A stretch of DNA of 60,000 nt. Origin: Bugula neritina. Taxonomy: Eukaryota; Bryozoa; Gymnolaemata; Cheilostomatida; Bugulidae. Each line of letters begins with the position of its first letter. The stretch's first letter is position 1. The stretch is taken from contig OZ037767.1 in NCBI GenBank assembly GCA_964035545.1, forward strand, positions 11,391,081-11,451,080, given 5' to 3'. Shown here in pieces: positions 13,019 to 38,379 of the stretch. A program made the position numbers and the translations under genes. The notes beneath the pieces were generated by a model. It had not been told where the DNA came from and made no database searches. It saw only the letters and a list, made by a program, of their open reading frames with translations.

Positions 13019-16000
13019 AGGGTTTTAAGTGTCTTTTGCTTTGCCTATCTTCGAGATGTTAAATTAGTAAAATGAGAAATCACATTCAGGGTTTCTGTTA
13101 TTAATTTATGCCAATTTATTCTGATTGTTTTAAATGATTTTTATTGTTACTCTTTAATAAATAGTTTCTCAACTTGAAGGATAGGTAAAACAAATTATTT
13201 TACTGGATAAATGGCACTGGTTTAATTTTCACACAAGACAGTTCAACTTGCTCTCTACCGAACTCGTTTTGCCAAAAAACTTACAGTCAAAAACTTGGCT
13301 CTATCTTAGTGAGTAAAAAACGTTTGTGCATTCAAGTTCAATAGGCAAATACAGCAACATATGATTGACTTTCATGGTGCTGGTCTTTGGATTGGCAAAA
13401 AAAATGTTTTAAAACTTATTGCATATGGTTCAACTATCTCCACTTTCCCCTATATATCATACTATAATGGAATAATACATTATGTCATTATGTACTAAAG
13501 CATTGCCCTAATGTATCATAATAATTTATGCTACAATATAATATTATAGTGTAGTATATATTATGAGATAATAAAAATTTAAAACAACATATAGAAGCTA
13601 AGGATGGCACTTCTACTAATGCTAAAAGTAATACTCGTACTAATACTAATACCAATGTTGTTACTTCCAATTTTGATGCCAGTGTAGATCAAGTTTTTTT
13701 AAATTTTATTACAGCATATAGTCTAGCCATCAACGATAACAGTTAAAAACTAATCGTGTTATATCTACGCTTTATAAAATGCATGTCTAATTATAGCCAA
13801 TATGATTGTTTTGAATAAGTGGAAATACAAGTGAAGCATTCATAAAACGTAAATAAATAAATATACAATGCAAGTCAAAATAAAAATGATTATTATAGAG
13901 TAAGAACCTGTAGAGTCTGGGCTGTTTGCGAGTGATTCACAAACCACTTGGAAAAATCTATTGTCGCACTCTTTCTCATGCCAATAAGATGAAGGTTTGG
14001 AAAGCAAAACATCTTCTTCAATACTCTAGATAATCAAGGAAACAAGGCACTAATAACAATGATTGTATAAAAATGAAAACTAGCTTATAATTCCTTATAT
14101 AAAGTAATAATAAATTACAAAATCAGCCTTTATCATTTTTTATAAAAACTCACTAGAACTGCTAACGTCAGTTTGAAACTTTCTTAATTTTTACGAGAAA
14201 TATAAATAAACTTCTAATGCTGAATTTAACTTAAATTTTATAGTAGCGAGAATGTTTAATTTAAAAACAGTTAATAAATTGATAAAACTATTCAAGGACA
14301 ATAGAATGTTAATAAGCATTTGTAAGAAAACGCAGCTACTATTCTCACGATTGGTTATGCGCCTTTGCTTCGACACTTGATATCCAGCAATGGGCATTAT
14401 ATCCACTTATATAACTAGTTTTTGAACAACTTGATAAATCTTCGTATATTATCTAAAAATAGAATAATATTTTTGCCTCATGGTTTTTAAGATTTTTATA
14501 ACTTTTGGTTGAATTTAAATTGTCAAACAACTTGTCAAATATATTATACAATAATATAATATATCAGATATTGTACAAAAGTAAAAAAATATATTTCATA
14601 ATAAGACATAATATATTACAATATATCATATAATTTACAATATTTGGTATAATACATTACACTATATTATATTATGCCAGCTCTATATACATTGTATTTT
14701 TTTCTCACCTGTTTGGTTAGCGGGTTTATATACATTGTATATAGTATAATTATGATAATAATTTATATTATAATGTACTCTCTAAATATTCAATATTTCA
14801 CAAATATATACAATTTGTTCCAAGTTACATGTTGAGGCTTTATAAATAATCGAAAATTTGTACAAAATAATGCAAGCATTAAAATTGTGTTTATACCTTT
14901 ACAGTAGGGCAGACCTGGGTGATACGGGCCACTTAATTCCACAGCCTATACTGCAGACTACGGTTGATTGTTTTCAACGTGTGCATGAGTGCTATTTTTA
15001 CTGACATACTGCAAACAGAATTTCAATCATTTATACAGATGCTGAACTGAGCTATAATCGAACCCTGGTGGACCATATATGAAAGATTTACCATGTAACA
15101 CTGGCTTGAAATCTTCACTTCCTCGTTTGCAGCTTGCTACCGATTTGAGGTAAAGGTGACAGTTCCACAATTAACTTGGTAATTGTTGCAGATGATGACT
15201 GAGGTTAAAAAATGGTTGCTCCCCCCCCCCCTGAGATTCAAACCTGAGACCTTTGGCTTGCAAGCAAGTGTGCTAACCATTACACCACAGGGACTAGTGA
15301 GTAAACTCAACACTACAGAGGTGTGGGTTGTTGCTAAGACTTTTTCAATGTGCTACAGATACCAAAGACGAACCTGCTCTGCATAATTAGTTTTTTTTTA
15401 TTTTAAAAAAGCTGAGACTTAGTGGTTGCATTCGGTATGATGTGTGGGATGCAATTGTAACAAACTGGATTCAATTTTGTCTCGAAAATTTCCAGATATC
15501 AAAGCTGATGTGGCTATAGTGATTAAGGAGAACTTGGTTATCTGTACTATCTTTTCTTGCTGAAAGTGCTGAAGCCACTTTAAAAAAAATGTTTTGTAAA
15601 CCCATCTACTCAGAGCAGTCACCTACAGATTATGTTGATGTACCATAAAGCAGGCGTGGGGGGTCATTCTTATTTTTTTGAAAATAAGCATTGGTGAAGT
15701 GGCTTCTTGCAAAGACGTCTTTTTTTACCTTTCCTGCATCTAATGGTTCTAGGTATCCCAAATTGCTTTGCAAATTGCGGCAAATAATTTCATTTCTTTG
15801 CACTATCAATAGTTTTTTTAGTACCTCCTTACTTCAAGCATTTCAAATATTTTTGAAAGAATATTTAGGCATCTGAGATACATTGCATGAGTGTAAACAT
15901 TTCAAGTACATATTCTATAGCAACTGACTATAATGTTTTCTAATCAATATTTAAGGGTTTTAATGCCTCAGTATTGTTTGAAATAATTAAAAAGTAGTAT

Positions 16001-16740
16001 TATTTTCTCCTTGGTTACTGCAAAACATGCATGGCCCATATCACCCAGGCTTCCCTTAATTTTTTGGCATAGGTATAAACAGAACCTAAAAAAAGTTGTA
16101 GAGACACTCTAAAGCATTTTCACATCAGCATGTCTTTTAAATCATGCGGTATAGTAAACAGCATTGCAGTAACAATATTATCATTTTATGTGTAAATCCA
16201 CACTTCATGTTCCATTCGTAATGTTGCAGACTGTTGGAAATGCAGTATTAATGTCCAATAAACATAATGTACAGGTGGTTTTACTCTAAAATTACTGTTT
16301 GAGGGTAGTCTGCAGTCTATTTAGTACTTTATGTTAGCTCTAAACCTCATGAGAGGCTGCAGTGGCAGACAAATTGACAATAATTACCTCCATGTAATGC
16401 TAAGCTATATCATAAATATAAAATCACATAATGAAAGTTTTCATTCTTATGACCTTTGCCTTCTCATTGGAAGTGCATTACTTTGTAACTAAAGTTAATG
16501 TACCTGACAAGGTGGATTATTCTGTCCTGAAAGTAAGACTTTTTGACTTCGGTTAGAGGCTTTAAACAATTTTTCTGGAGGTGATTGTTTTAGTTTTGCT
16601 GAAGATTCATGGAGTTTTAGAAATTCCAGGTTATGGGGAGAATCTTTTGATTCGAATCGCCAAAAGTTTAAACTCATGTGCAGCAGAAATAGCAGGCATC
16701 CCCCATATAATACAAACAAGGCATTTTTAACAAAACCCAT
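6378..16740 (-). CDS. Golgi sulfotransferase (Sulfotransfer_1-type)
   Basis: A multi-exon gene on the - strand that transfers sulfate from PAPS to a carbohydrate, predicted to be a type II Golgi membrane protein. Phased exons in transcription order: 16740-16504 (membrane anchor), 14025-13908 (5'-phosphosulfate loop), 12043-11941, 8513-8381 (3'-phosphate motif), 7582-7393, 7049-6945 and 6599-6378 (stop 6380-6378). Every junction from 14025 on keeps frame (phases 2,0,1,2,0,0). A linking exon between 16504 and 14025 is missing from my model; it must start in phase 0 and end in phase 2. The C-terminus ('LLDDFFKPYNKRLAALLGD') matches the usual 'FY.PyN..L..lLg' ending of heparan/chondroitin-type sulfotransferases. 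I cannot decide between HS3ST, NDST and CHST15-like subfamilies. Introns hold a LINE fragment, PLE debris and DNA transposons. Confidence 0.75.
6945..7049 (-). CDS. Sulfotransferase exon
   Basis: Thirty-five codons between 'atttctatgttacag' and 'AGACG|gtaaac'. 'FKFIPRDQIMIKTTSEYSK' matches the family's 'FP.eQIlvl..Eey.' segment. Confidence 0.75.
7393..7582 (-). CDS. Sulfotransferase exon
   Basis: Follows 'tttctattctag'; the first base completes the Arg of the 3'-phosphate motif. It encodes 63 codons from 'AISYLFHWHGLGLVYKK' to 'YSADAHDGKME', and its donor is 'GGAG|gtatat'. Confidence 0.75.
8381..8513 (-). CDS. Sulfotransferase exon: 3'-phosphate binding motif
   Basis: Between 'ttattatttag' and a consensus donor 'GACAG|gtaagt'. 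It ends with 'YIQLRNPTDR', and the next exon continues 'AISYLF', together giving the RxxxxR..S 3'-PAPS phosphate-binding signature of the family. Confidence 0.75.
9150..10146 (+). pseudogene. Degraded non-LTR retrotransposon (LINE) reverse transcriptase fragment
   Basis: Near 9205 the reading 'TNVGTPQGDCLNPTLFTLYL' matches the RT domain 4/5 region ('VGTPQGD.LSP.LFt.Y'), and 'GDHDYAN' follows. Further on, broken frames recall the C-terminal 'k..ifn.lveS.f' and 'R.lrw.gH..R' parts of LINE ORF2. Multiple stops and frameshifts show it is dead. A (TA)n tract abuts its end. Confidence 0.6.
10147..10192. repeat. (TA)n tract
   Basis: A short TA microsatellite lying between the LINE end and the 3' end of a PLE fragment. 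Confidence 0.9.
10245..10289 (-). ncRNA. Hammerhead ribozyme motif at a PLE 3' end
   Basis: On the - strand: CUGAUGA (10286-10280), stem II CGUAG/CUACG, GAAA (10261-10258), a four-pair stem III ACAA/UUGU closing on a 2-nt loop, then A as the cleavage-site base. A U-U mismatch lies at the stem II base and stem I is weak (three pairs), so activity is uncertain. Such short stem III forms are known in Penelope-like elements. The same motif recurs at 27701-27730. Confidence 0.65.
10356..11232. mobile_element. 877-bp non-autonomous DNA transposon with CACTG ends
   Basis: Its ends are 'CACTGCGTTTCCAT' and 'ATGGAAACGCAGTG', with related subterminal copies inside (for example near 10473 and 11205). 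It is flanked by AAT on both sides (10353-10355, 11233-11235), and the empty site is visible in the homologous PLE tail at 27798. No ORF of note. The 3-bp duplication and CACTR-like ends suggest a CACTA/EnSpm-type element. Confidence 0.75.
11377..11564 (+). mobile_element. 5'-truncated retrozyme-like unit
   Basis: Colinear with the 270-bp unit repeated at 39271-39810 (opposite strand), but beginning inside it at 'caatgctcgtgactcct'. It ends with an intact hammerhead and then (TA)n. It is fused tail-to-tail with the preceding PLE fragment. Confidence 0.7.
11513..11559 (+). ncRNA. Canonical hammerhead ribozyme
   Basis: Stem I UCUGUG (11513-11518)/CACAGA (11554-11559), six pairs; CUGAUGA 11519-11525; stem II GGGG/UUCC around ACAAA; GAA 11539-11541; stem III ACAG/CUGU (11542-11552); cleavage-site C 11553. 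All core residues are present. The four-pair stem III is typical of PLE and animal retrozyme hammerheads, which often work as dimers. Confidence 0.85.
11565..11635. repeat. (TA)n tract after the hammerhead
   Basis: An uninterrupted TA microsatellite beginning six bases after the end of stem I. Confidence 0.95.
11941..12043 (-). CDS. Sulfotransferase internal exon
   Basis: Between 'ttatccacag' and 'CCAG|gtaagg'. It encodes 34 codons beginning 'GYWPNKKFTCPLDYF' and ending 'GGSYINFGP'. Phase 0 start and phase 1 end agree with both neighbours. Confidence 0.7.
12114..13450. mobile_element. TIR DNA transposon (family with three copies here), copy A
   Basis: The 5' end 'GGGGAGAGTTGGGCTAGTTG' and the 3' end 'CAACTATCTCCACTTTCCCC' are inverted repeats. 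The left 500 bp match the inverted copy at 19195-19733, and the right 220 bp match 38133-38345. The interior includes a (CTG)n tract and no recognisable transposase, so it is non-autonomous. Confidence 0.65.
12947..13017 (+). repeat. (CTG)n trinucleotide repeat
   Basis: About 22 CTG units with two GGTGCTG interruptions inside transposon copy A. The poly-Ala reading of this tract is not supported as a gene. Confidence 0.9.
13908..14025 (-). CDS. Sulfotransferase exon: 5'-phosphosulfate binding loop
   Basis: Bounded by 'gattatctag' and 'CTACAG|gttctt', read from its second base. It encodes 'FPNLHLIGMRKSATIDFSKW', which fits the family pattern 'lP.~~IiGv.KsGTt.l..wl'. The Lys is kept, but the usual Gly-Thr is Ala-Thr. 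Reading this exon in another frame breaks the join to the next exon. Confidence 0.7.
14040..16500. other. Sulfotransferase intron, mostly featureless
   Basis: AT-rich with degenerate 'atatattacaata' runs at 14520-14680. It contains only the SINE head at 15222-15296 and a possible B-box at 15055-15090. A small exon completing the sulfotransferase must lie here. A weak candidate ends near 14965 but has a poor donor. Confidence 0.35.
15222..15296 (-). repeat. tRNA-derived SINE head
   Basis: On the - strand: A box 'TGGTGTAATGGTTAGCA' (15287-15271), a 'cttgcttgcaagcc' anticodon arm pointing to Ala-TGC ancestry, and B box 'GGTTTGAATCTC' (15244-15233). It is followed by a C-run and matches the head at 331-408. 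Confidence 0.55.
16504..16740 (-). CDS. Sulfotransferase exon: N-terminal membrane anchor
   Basis: A 79-codon exon between 'tgtgttgcag' and 'CAG|gtacat', with an ATG as its first codon. A short basic N-terminus ('MGFVKNA') is followed by about 20 hydrophobic residues ('LFVLYGGCLLFLLHMSL') and a polar, Ser/Lys-rich stem. This is the usual signal-anchor layout of Golgi sulfotransferases. Because an acceptor site abuts the ATG, at least one exon lies upstream; it may be untranslated. Confidence 0.6.
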
Positions 16741-17232
16741 CTGCAACACAAAGAAAAATTAAAATTCAGTGCTAATTTGTATTAGCAGTTAGAAAAATAT
16801 ACATAGACTATGTTTTCAGTCCTCAAAAATTCCAAATTACTGCACGCAGTCACCTTCAAATCAAAGCTTCTTATTAATCCGATTATATATCGCGATTAAC
16901 AGAGCTTGATTTATAGCATAACATTTCCTTAATTCTACTTTTTGTATAAAAATCAACTGCAGTAAAACTAAAAATGATCTTTAACTGGATTAAATGTATT
17001 AACTAGTTGTAAACAGTTATAATAATGATGTAAGATTTAATGTATCAATTTGCTTTGGAATACCAAACTTCCTACGAAGTATGCTTTAGACTTAGTTTTG
17101 GTACTGAAGTAAGCATCGTAGATAGGCTGGGTTTAAGATGTTCTGCAGGTGAAACCTAACATAAAGGAAACAAAATTATCGGCACAAAACTAATAAAATA
17201 AGTGATGTCATCATATAAAGCTGAAAAATTAC

Positions 17233-20200
17233 CTTCTTTGTTGCATAGTCATATAACATAGTTAGTTGTGCCTATAGATACAGCTAGAGATAATATGCAA
17301 AAATAAGAAAATAAACTAAATAGATTTCAGTTTTATACATGAAATATATACGGATATGCTTCACCTTCAGATGCAAGTCACACTCAATAGCCACACTAGT
17401 TATATCTCATAGCTTACCAATGAAGCTCTAAAGTTTAGATAATCAGACAATAATTGATCCAGTATTGATGAGTTTGTTTTTTACAGTATACAAATTACAA
17501 TATGTTAACAAAGCAGTCATGTATGGATAACAGAAAACAATGAGTACCAAATGTATAGAAACATGTACATACATGTATCACTGTGTGTGTGTTTTAGTAT
17601 AATTACATTAGTTTATGTTAGTGTTTAATCTGTTCATAGCTGAATAGAAATAGGCTATTGATTAATTTTAATATTTATTCAGTACCTCTAGCTCGTAAAC
17701 CCAAAACCGGTAAAAACTGACATATAATGAATCGTTGACATAAAGAACAGTAGAATACAATTACAAAGTATGTGACATGTTATTATAATAAGAGAAGACA
17801 ATTGCAAATCACATAACATTACAACATGCTCCTTTGAGTGTTGGTGTAAAAGATTACACAAATCAAAACCACATAGCTTTTTAAAGTGAACATAACAATT
17901 TATAAGTAATCTATGATGTAACAAAACCATACTAACATATATAAATACAAATAAGGTGATTAAACTAGGATGTGTATAATACATTGTAAGATATTGAAAA
18001 GTACTGTAAAATCATGTAACATACTGTAAAATACTACAACACGATGCAATAGGCTGTAGTACGATGGTATACACTGTAATATACTCTAATCCGCTACAAT
18101 ACATTGTAATACACTGAAATATACTGTAATACATTGTAATTTATTGAAAAATGCTATAATAAACTATAATAAATTATCAGACAATGTAATATATAATAAT
18201 GTTCCGTAAGAACTTGTAACACACAGTAATACAATGTAATAAACTGTAACATAGTGTAAGACACTGTAATATACTGAAGTATACATTAATACCTTTTAAT
18301 TCAAAGTTTTACACTGTAATATACTGTAATGCACTGTATGATACTTTACCTTGCTATAATGTACGGCAATACACTACATTACAATGCAATACAATGCAAT
18401 ACACTGAAACATACTGTAATACATTGTAATATAAAAAATACTGTAATATTCTGCAACACACTGTAAAATACTGAAACGCACTGCAATAGACTGTAATACA
18501 ATATTATACAATGTTATACACTGTAATATACTGTATTACACTGTAATACATCGTAATAGACCGCAGTATACAGTAATAACAAGTTTTTATGATTAATTTG
18601 TATGATGCAGTAATATCTAAACAGACCAATGTTGTCCTTTTAGTTTATGTTCATGTTATTGAAAGATACATCATTAAACCGAATAGGTGTTTTAGATTTC
18701 CTAGGTACACGGGATGGCAAAGGTATCACATCTGACCTATTTCTAACAAAACTGTCTTATTAGCTATTTGAACTTTGCATGACATTTCATCTAGTTGCCC
18801 ACTTGTTAGTCCTTTTCTGGTGTTATCTTTAACAAGAATCGACTCTCCCTCTACAAGTGGCTTGAAGGAATTTATCTTTGGATTCATGATTAGATTTTAT
18901 TTTGTATCTGTATTGGTTGTTAGCCACCTTAAAGCTGTCGTGGTCTGATAGCTTTGACAACAGATCATCAGGGTGTGTTGCCAACGTTGTACGTAATTTA
19001 CACCCTAAAAGGAAATTTGCTGCAGAATACATCCTGAATAGTGGAGAGAGGAATGATAAGCTAACAATGCTAAATATGAATCTTGTTCCTTCTTTAACAT
19101 GACTCAACACTTTGTACAGCACGTTCTGTAGAATACTGCAGGTTACTTTGGTCATATTGTTGACCTACAATTTTATTTGGTCTGTAGAACTATATAATGT
19201 ATGTTTGGATTTATATATTGATGTCAGAAATACTTTAATTAAGAAAAATATAAACTTAAATGTAAAAATTGCTGTGCCCAATTATAATTAGCATAGTGAA
19301 AATAATTAGTAAGACAAGTTGTACATGGTTCAGCTCGCCCTACTTCATATGTGGTTCAACTAGTCTCACACTGTCACACTACAAATTATTGTCAATATTT
19401 GCTGTGAGTGAGGTATCTCTGTAACTTTAGGTTATTGCCCAGCTTTGAAAGCATGTTGACAAAACCTGCCTAAATTTTCTTGACTGGGCTCTTAAAAATT
19501 AAGAAGATATGCAATTTTGTATAAAAAATAAATTTTAAGTTTGCTAATTTTTATGCGAAAATTGTGAAAAATACTCCCCCACCTAAAGAATTCTGCTTTG
19601 ATTTCATACATTTCTATATAACTAGGAGTTTAGCTAAAACGCTCTTAAGTGAAAGAGGTAAAATAGCAAAAGAAAAAAATTTAGAGCATGTGGTTCACTT
19701 AGCCCCCAGGGTTCAACTTTTTTTACTTTCCCCTACTTTACAACGCCTCATTATAATATTGCATCAGGAAATTGTATAATGCCTGTTTTTCTGTAGTATA
19801 GTGCTATCTAGGGAGTTGTCTCACTAATTTTTTTCTTTGGCATCTTGTCACATATACTGGGAATAGTTTGATGAAAGTACATAGATTGATTAGAATAATT
19901 TATATTTTCACTGCTATACTTTCGAAATAATGTAAAACGTCACAAATTTTCGACACTTTGTAGTTAAATGCAACTAATATTATGCAATGAGAGACAATTA
20001 TATTTTATATTAGTTATAATTTTTGGGGTTTGAATTATAAGGAATTTAAAAACAAGGTGCTGTCCTAAAATTTTTAACAATACTCTAAATTGCATTTCAA
20101 CACTATAAGATTTACTTCTTTACTGCTATACAAACTGTTTATAATTACAGAACGCTTACTTATAGATTGTCTTGACTCTTCCATACTCCATATTACTTCC

Positions 20201-20244
20201 ATCTACAATAAACTTGAAAGAACAACGTATAGGCTCTTCGTACA
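17233..20244 (-). CDS. Candidate upstream mini-exons on the - strand
   Basis: Three short blocks with splice signals and compatible phases: 20244-20160 ('YEEPIRCSFKFIVDGSN...', donor 'AA|gtaagc'), 17395-17365 ('VAIECDLHLK') and 17271-17233 ('AQLTMLYDYATKK'). The last ends in phase 0, compatible with the 16740 exon. They could be upstream exons of the sulfotransferase transcript or belong to another gene. I do not recognise the sequence, and 30-40-nt exons can arise by chance. Confidence 0.25.
18001..18565. repeat. Minisatellite, about 10-bp unit ACTGTAATAC
   Basis: Roughly 55 degenerate tandem units (variants acactgtaat, atactgtaat, acattgtaat). No ORF or TE homology seen. Confidence 0.8.
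18700..19190 (-). pseudogene. Relic of an LTR-retrotransposon integrase C-terminus
   Basis: On the - strand 'FLLGCKLRTTLATHPDDLL' followed by 'KLSDHDSF' resembles the post-integrase 'ELLmgRkLRttlP..p..L' region of Ty3/gypsy pol. Further downstream only broken frames remain. It abuts DNA-transposon copy B, which appears to have been truncated at the same point. Confidence 0.55.
19195..19733. mobile_element. TIR DNA transposon copy B (inverted, truncated)
   Basis: The reverse complement starts 'GGGGAAAGTAAAAAAAGTTG' at 19733 and follows copy A (12114-12620) through the landmark 'ggcgagctgaaccatgtac'. Homology stops near 19195 beside the gypsy relic. Confidence 0.65.
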
Positions 20245-20413
20245 CTAAAATGACAAATACACATTAATTATCTACCATTACACTAATTGATATTCTAAAT
20301 CAATATCCAACATCTCTCGGGAAAGATAACTCCGGATTTTATCAATTGCACCGTGTTCAAAGTATATGTATAATGTTTCTGTAGCACAAAACAAACAACA
20401 TATTTTCAATGTA

Positions 20414-20634
<221 letters not shown>

Positions 20635-20639
20635 TAAAT

Positions 20640-21582
20640 ATGCAGCAGGACAACTTTATGCAATATACCCTTTTCCAACAACCTTGAGATCCCTTTTACA
20701 ATTACGGGTTGTGTACTTCCAACATGAAAAGTTTCGAAAAAAGTAAGCTTGAATGCATTTTTGTGGTTTTGGCTACTGAGCAAAGCTGGATTGATTGTGC
20801 TGACTGTCATGGCCATGCACTTTATATGTGTCGACCTTTCAAATCTGTGGTCCAGTTTCACAGAGTTCTAGTGACTTTATAGCATCCTTCATTTTGTATA
20901 CTCTGTTCAGAAGTATGGGTTTAGTAGCAGTTATCTTCACCTGCTGCACTCCCACTGTAATATAATAAGTCAGATCTGAGGTAAGGACACTTAAAGTGAA
21001 CATTCACCCTGAGCATCTAAAGTACAATATTTATTATGCGTTTTATAATAGTATTATATTTGTAGTTTGTCATTATGCTTAACAAAGAACAGCTAATAGC
21101 AGTGTGCATGCTGTTTGAGTCTAATCATCCAACCAACTCAAAGTACTATAAGTTGTGTATAAATAAAGGAGCCATAAAACTAAACTAAAATGCCACGATT
21201 TACTTGGAATAAACTCAGAGAACATATATTTCTCTTCCTCTGCTTTAGCTTGGCTGGTAAAACTTACTCTATAGCTACATGTACATAAGTGCTACAGTCA
21301 CTATATACTTAGGGAGTAGTTTTATAATGAAAAGTTGTAATCAAAGAAATGTTTACTTTCCTAAACTGTCTAGGTGCTAGTTATTTATTGTTATATTATC
21401 AAAAGATGTTAGAGTTCCAGCTTAATTATAAGTTGGCAGGAAACTCAGCTTAAGTGGCCTTAGATAGCTACAGTTGAGTTTTACAAGGACATAGCTACAG
21501 TTGTGTATCCTTATTTTATTAACCTTGATCTCTGATTACTGACTGTTGGCTGTTGAAATGAATATTGCTCACATTTATGCAG
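20640..21582. other. Upstream region or intron of the copy 2 gene
   Basis: No recognisable domain. The exon(s) encoding the signal peptide and start of the copy 2 protein must lie here or further upstream and end in phase 1, but I could not identify them. Confidence 0.3.
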
Positions 21583-36064
<14,482 letters not shown>

Positions 36065-38130
36065 TTCTTGCATTAAACAGTACATGGCTCTGTACAGTTG
36101 AGACAGCAACAGACTATATTCTGCAGACTAAACTAGTTTTTTTTAGAATTTATACAATTGTTTGGCATAGCATCACACATCACACTAAGTTCTGAATATA
36201 ACTAATTGTTTTTTCAATGTTTTGTCTGGTAATTCTGTGGTTTGTAAAAATGTCATCAATAGAAATATATAATATGAGTTGACTGTCTAACACTTCGGTA
36301 CGTGTTAATTAACCTACTAGGAAAGTGCTGCAACTGTCATATTCTGTTGAAAATACTTCTCTTGTGCAAGAAGCTGAAAACTGATTAAAAAGTTTTGAAT
36401 TTACATTATATTATGATGGGTAGACAGGGTAAAACTATAACAGAAAATTTTTTACAAGACATATATATATATATGGGTTATTTTACTTTATTTAATACAC
36501 AGTAGCAAATTATGACAAAGGCCCAAAATTCACTAAAATTCACTATATAGGGTAAATTTATGTGCTAATTCTAACTGTACATGGCTAAAAAGAGCTGGAA
36601 GAGTTATGCAAACTTGAAGCACAAGTCATTGTAGTATAAACTTAATATATGTATATGGGATGAACAAACCAATTCACCGCGGCACATACCAAATTACTGA
36701 AAAATTAGAAAGAAAACATAGAAAACCAAGCAAAAAATATATATATATAATTTTTATTTTTTTAAATAATAGATTTTACTAATTCATGCACGTATTATTG
36801 GAAAAACCAATAGGGCTATTTAAACTATAGAAATTAAGAGTATTATATATTAATTTAGGCAATTATTACTATAAAACAATATTGTTGTGTTTAATAATAA
36901 CCACCAAAGACCGGATGTGTAATAATGAAAGACATAAAGTGCTGGATTCATATTGTGGTTTAAAAATTACGTGTAGGTAGCTTTTTGTGATTGCCAAACT
37001 AGCTGTGCATGAGCAGTGCCATACAAAATGCAGAAAAGCATAGAATAGCTAACATAGCATAGTAAACTTTAATCAAAGCTGTGATGATGTGTGCTTGGGG
37101 GACGGAGCTTTTTGCTTGTATACTAGCATACTGCAACAAGAAGTTTCAACGCTTTTGGAATGTTCCAACAAAATATATTCAATAAATAATAATTGTAAGT
37201 TTCTTCATATTAAAGTATAGTATATCATTAAGCTGTGTTGCTATAAATGAAAAATTTGTGTATGTCATGTGTTTCAAAACAGAATATCCCTGTGTGTAAA
37301 ATCTAACTAAATTGACAAAGAATACATGTAATATGGCCCTGGTACAGAGAGATAGGCGTAATATATTTTTCTCCCTATATAATATACATGCAGCTATGTT
37401 AGTCAGTCTCTCCCAGACTTCAATTTCATCACCAGACTACAAAGAGTCACCTACGAATTACCCCCAATTCATTACCTACTGAGTACTGTAAAGACACTTG
37501 GGCTAATATCTTTCAACTCTCCGAACAGTGTTGTCTCCACTTACATGAGTGCAGAAAGTGTTGGAAATATCTATATTCAACTCTCGGCTCTGATAGTCAC
37601 ATCCTTTCTCCAACTAAAGAATGAAACTGCTAGCTCAGGTTCATTTGCATATCCTTCACTTGCTCTCAGACTTAAGTTATGTTTCACAGGCTATAGAGCA
37701 CTTTAAGTTAGTTTTATGCACATTAGTTGGTATTAGTAGTATAGTAATTTACGGAATACTACATCGGTTAACTCTCTTTATGTCATATGTAAATTATTGC
37801 GGTAGAATGACACAAGTCTCTACGATATATACCAACTGTCTATTTTGATGGATTGCGCTTCATTAATTTTCTGGGATTAGTGTTTTTCAAATAAAATTAG
37901 GTCATCTTATTACTACTAGTAAGCAATTCTTTACGAATCGTTTTATTCAAATGAAAACTACTTTAGTGATTTGTTGCTGATCAATTAACTTTTGTTTAAC
38001 AAGAGTGTGGAGTGAATCCATGTTGTTGTGATCTGGAAGCTGTAACGCATACTAGCTGTGTACTGCTCTTAACATTCATGCTGACAACCAGCTGCACTAC
38101 AGTGAAACAGGTTTGTTTATATGTATGTAG
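36065..38130. other. 3' flank and intergenic region
   Basis: No gene is recognised. A stretch at 37380-37710 is slightly GC-richer and open in two + frames. One reads 'YVSQSLPDFNFITRLQRV' onward, the other 'QCCLHLHECRKCWKYL'. I cannot assign either. Confidence 0.3.
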
Positions 38131-38132
38131 AG

Positions 38133-38362
38133 GAGGGTGGGGATAGTTGCACAAAAAATTGCGCTTTTGAGTATCAGTTTTTAAAGAACTATTTTGCCAA
38201 TCAAAGCCTAGCACCATTAAAGTCAGTCATATGTTGCTGTCTTTGTCTATTAAAACTAAATACATAAACATTTTACTCTCTGAGATAGAGCCATTTTTTG
38301 CCAGGAAGTTTTTTGGCACAACTCGCCTTGTTAGGGGGGTATATTGAACCAGTAATACTTAT
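38133..38362. mobile_element. TIR DNA transposon copy C (fragment)
   Basis: The reverse complement matches the right end of copy A (13230-13450): shared 'cagcaacatatga', 'ttgccaaaaaactt' and 'ggctctatct', and the end 'GGGGATAGTTG'. The other end carries 'ggggggtatattgaacc', a second TIR-like sequence. Confidence 0.55.
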
Positions 38363-38379
38363 CTTATAATATGGAATAT

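Noticed and set aside
12893-13075. Poly-alanine ORF
   Set aside because: A translation of the (CTG)n tract inside a non-coding transposon copy.
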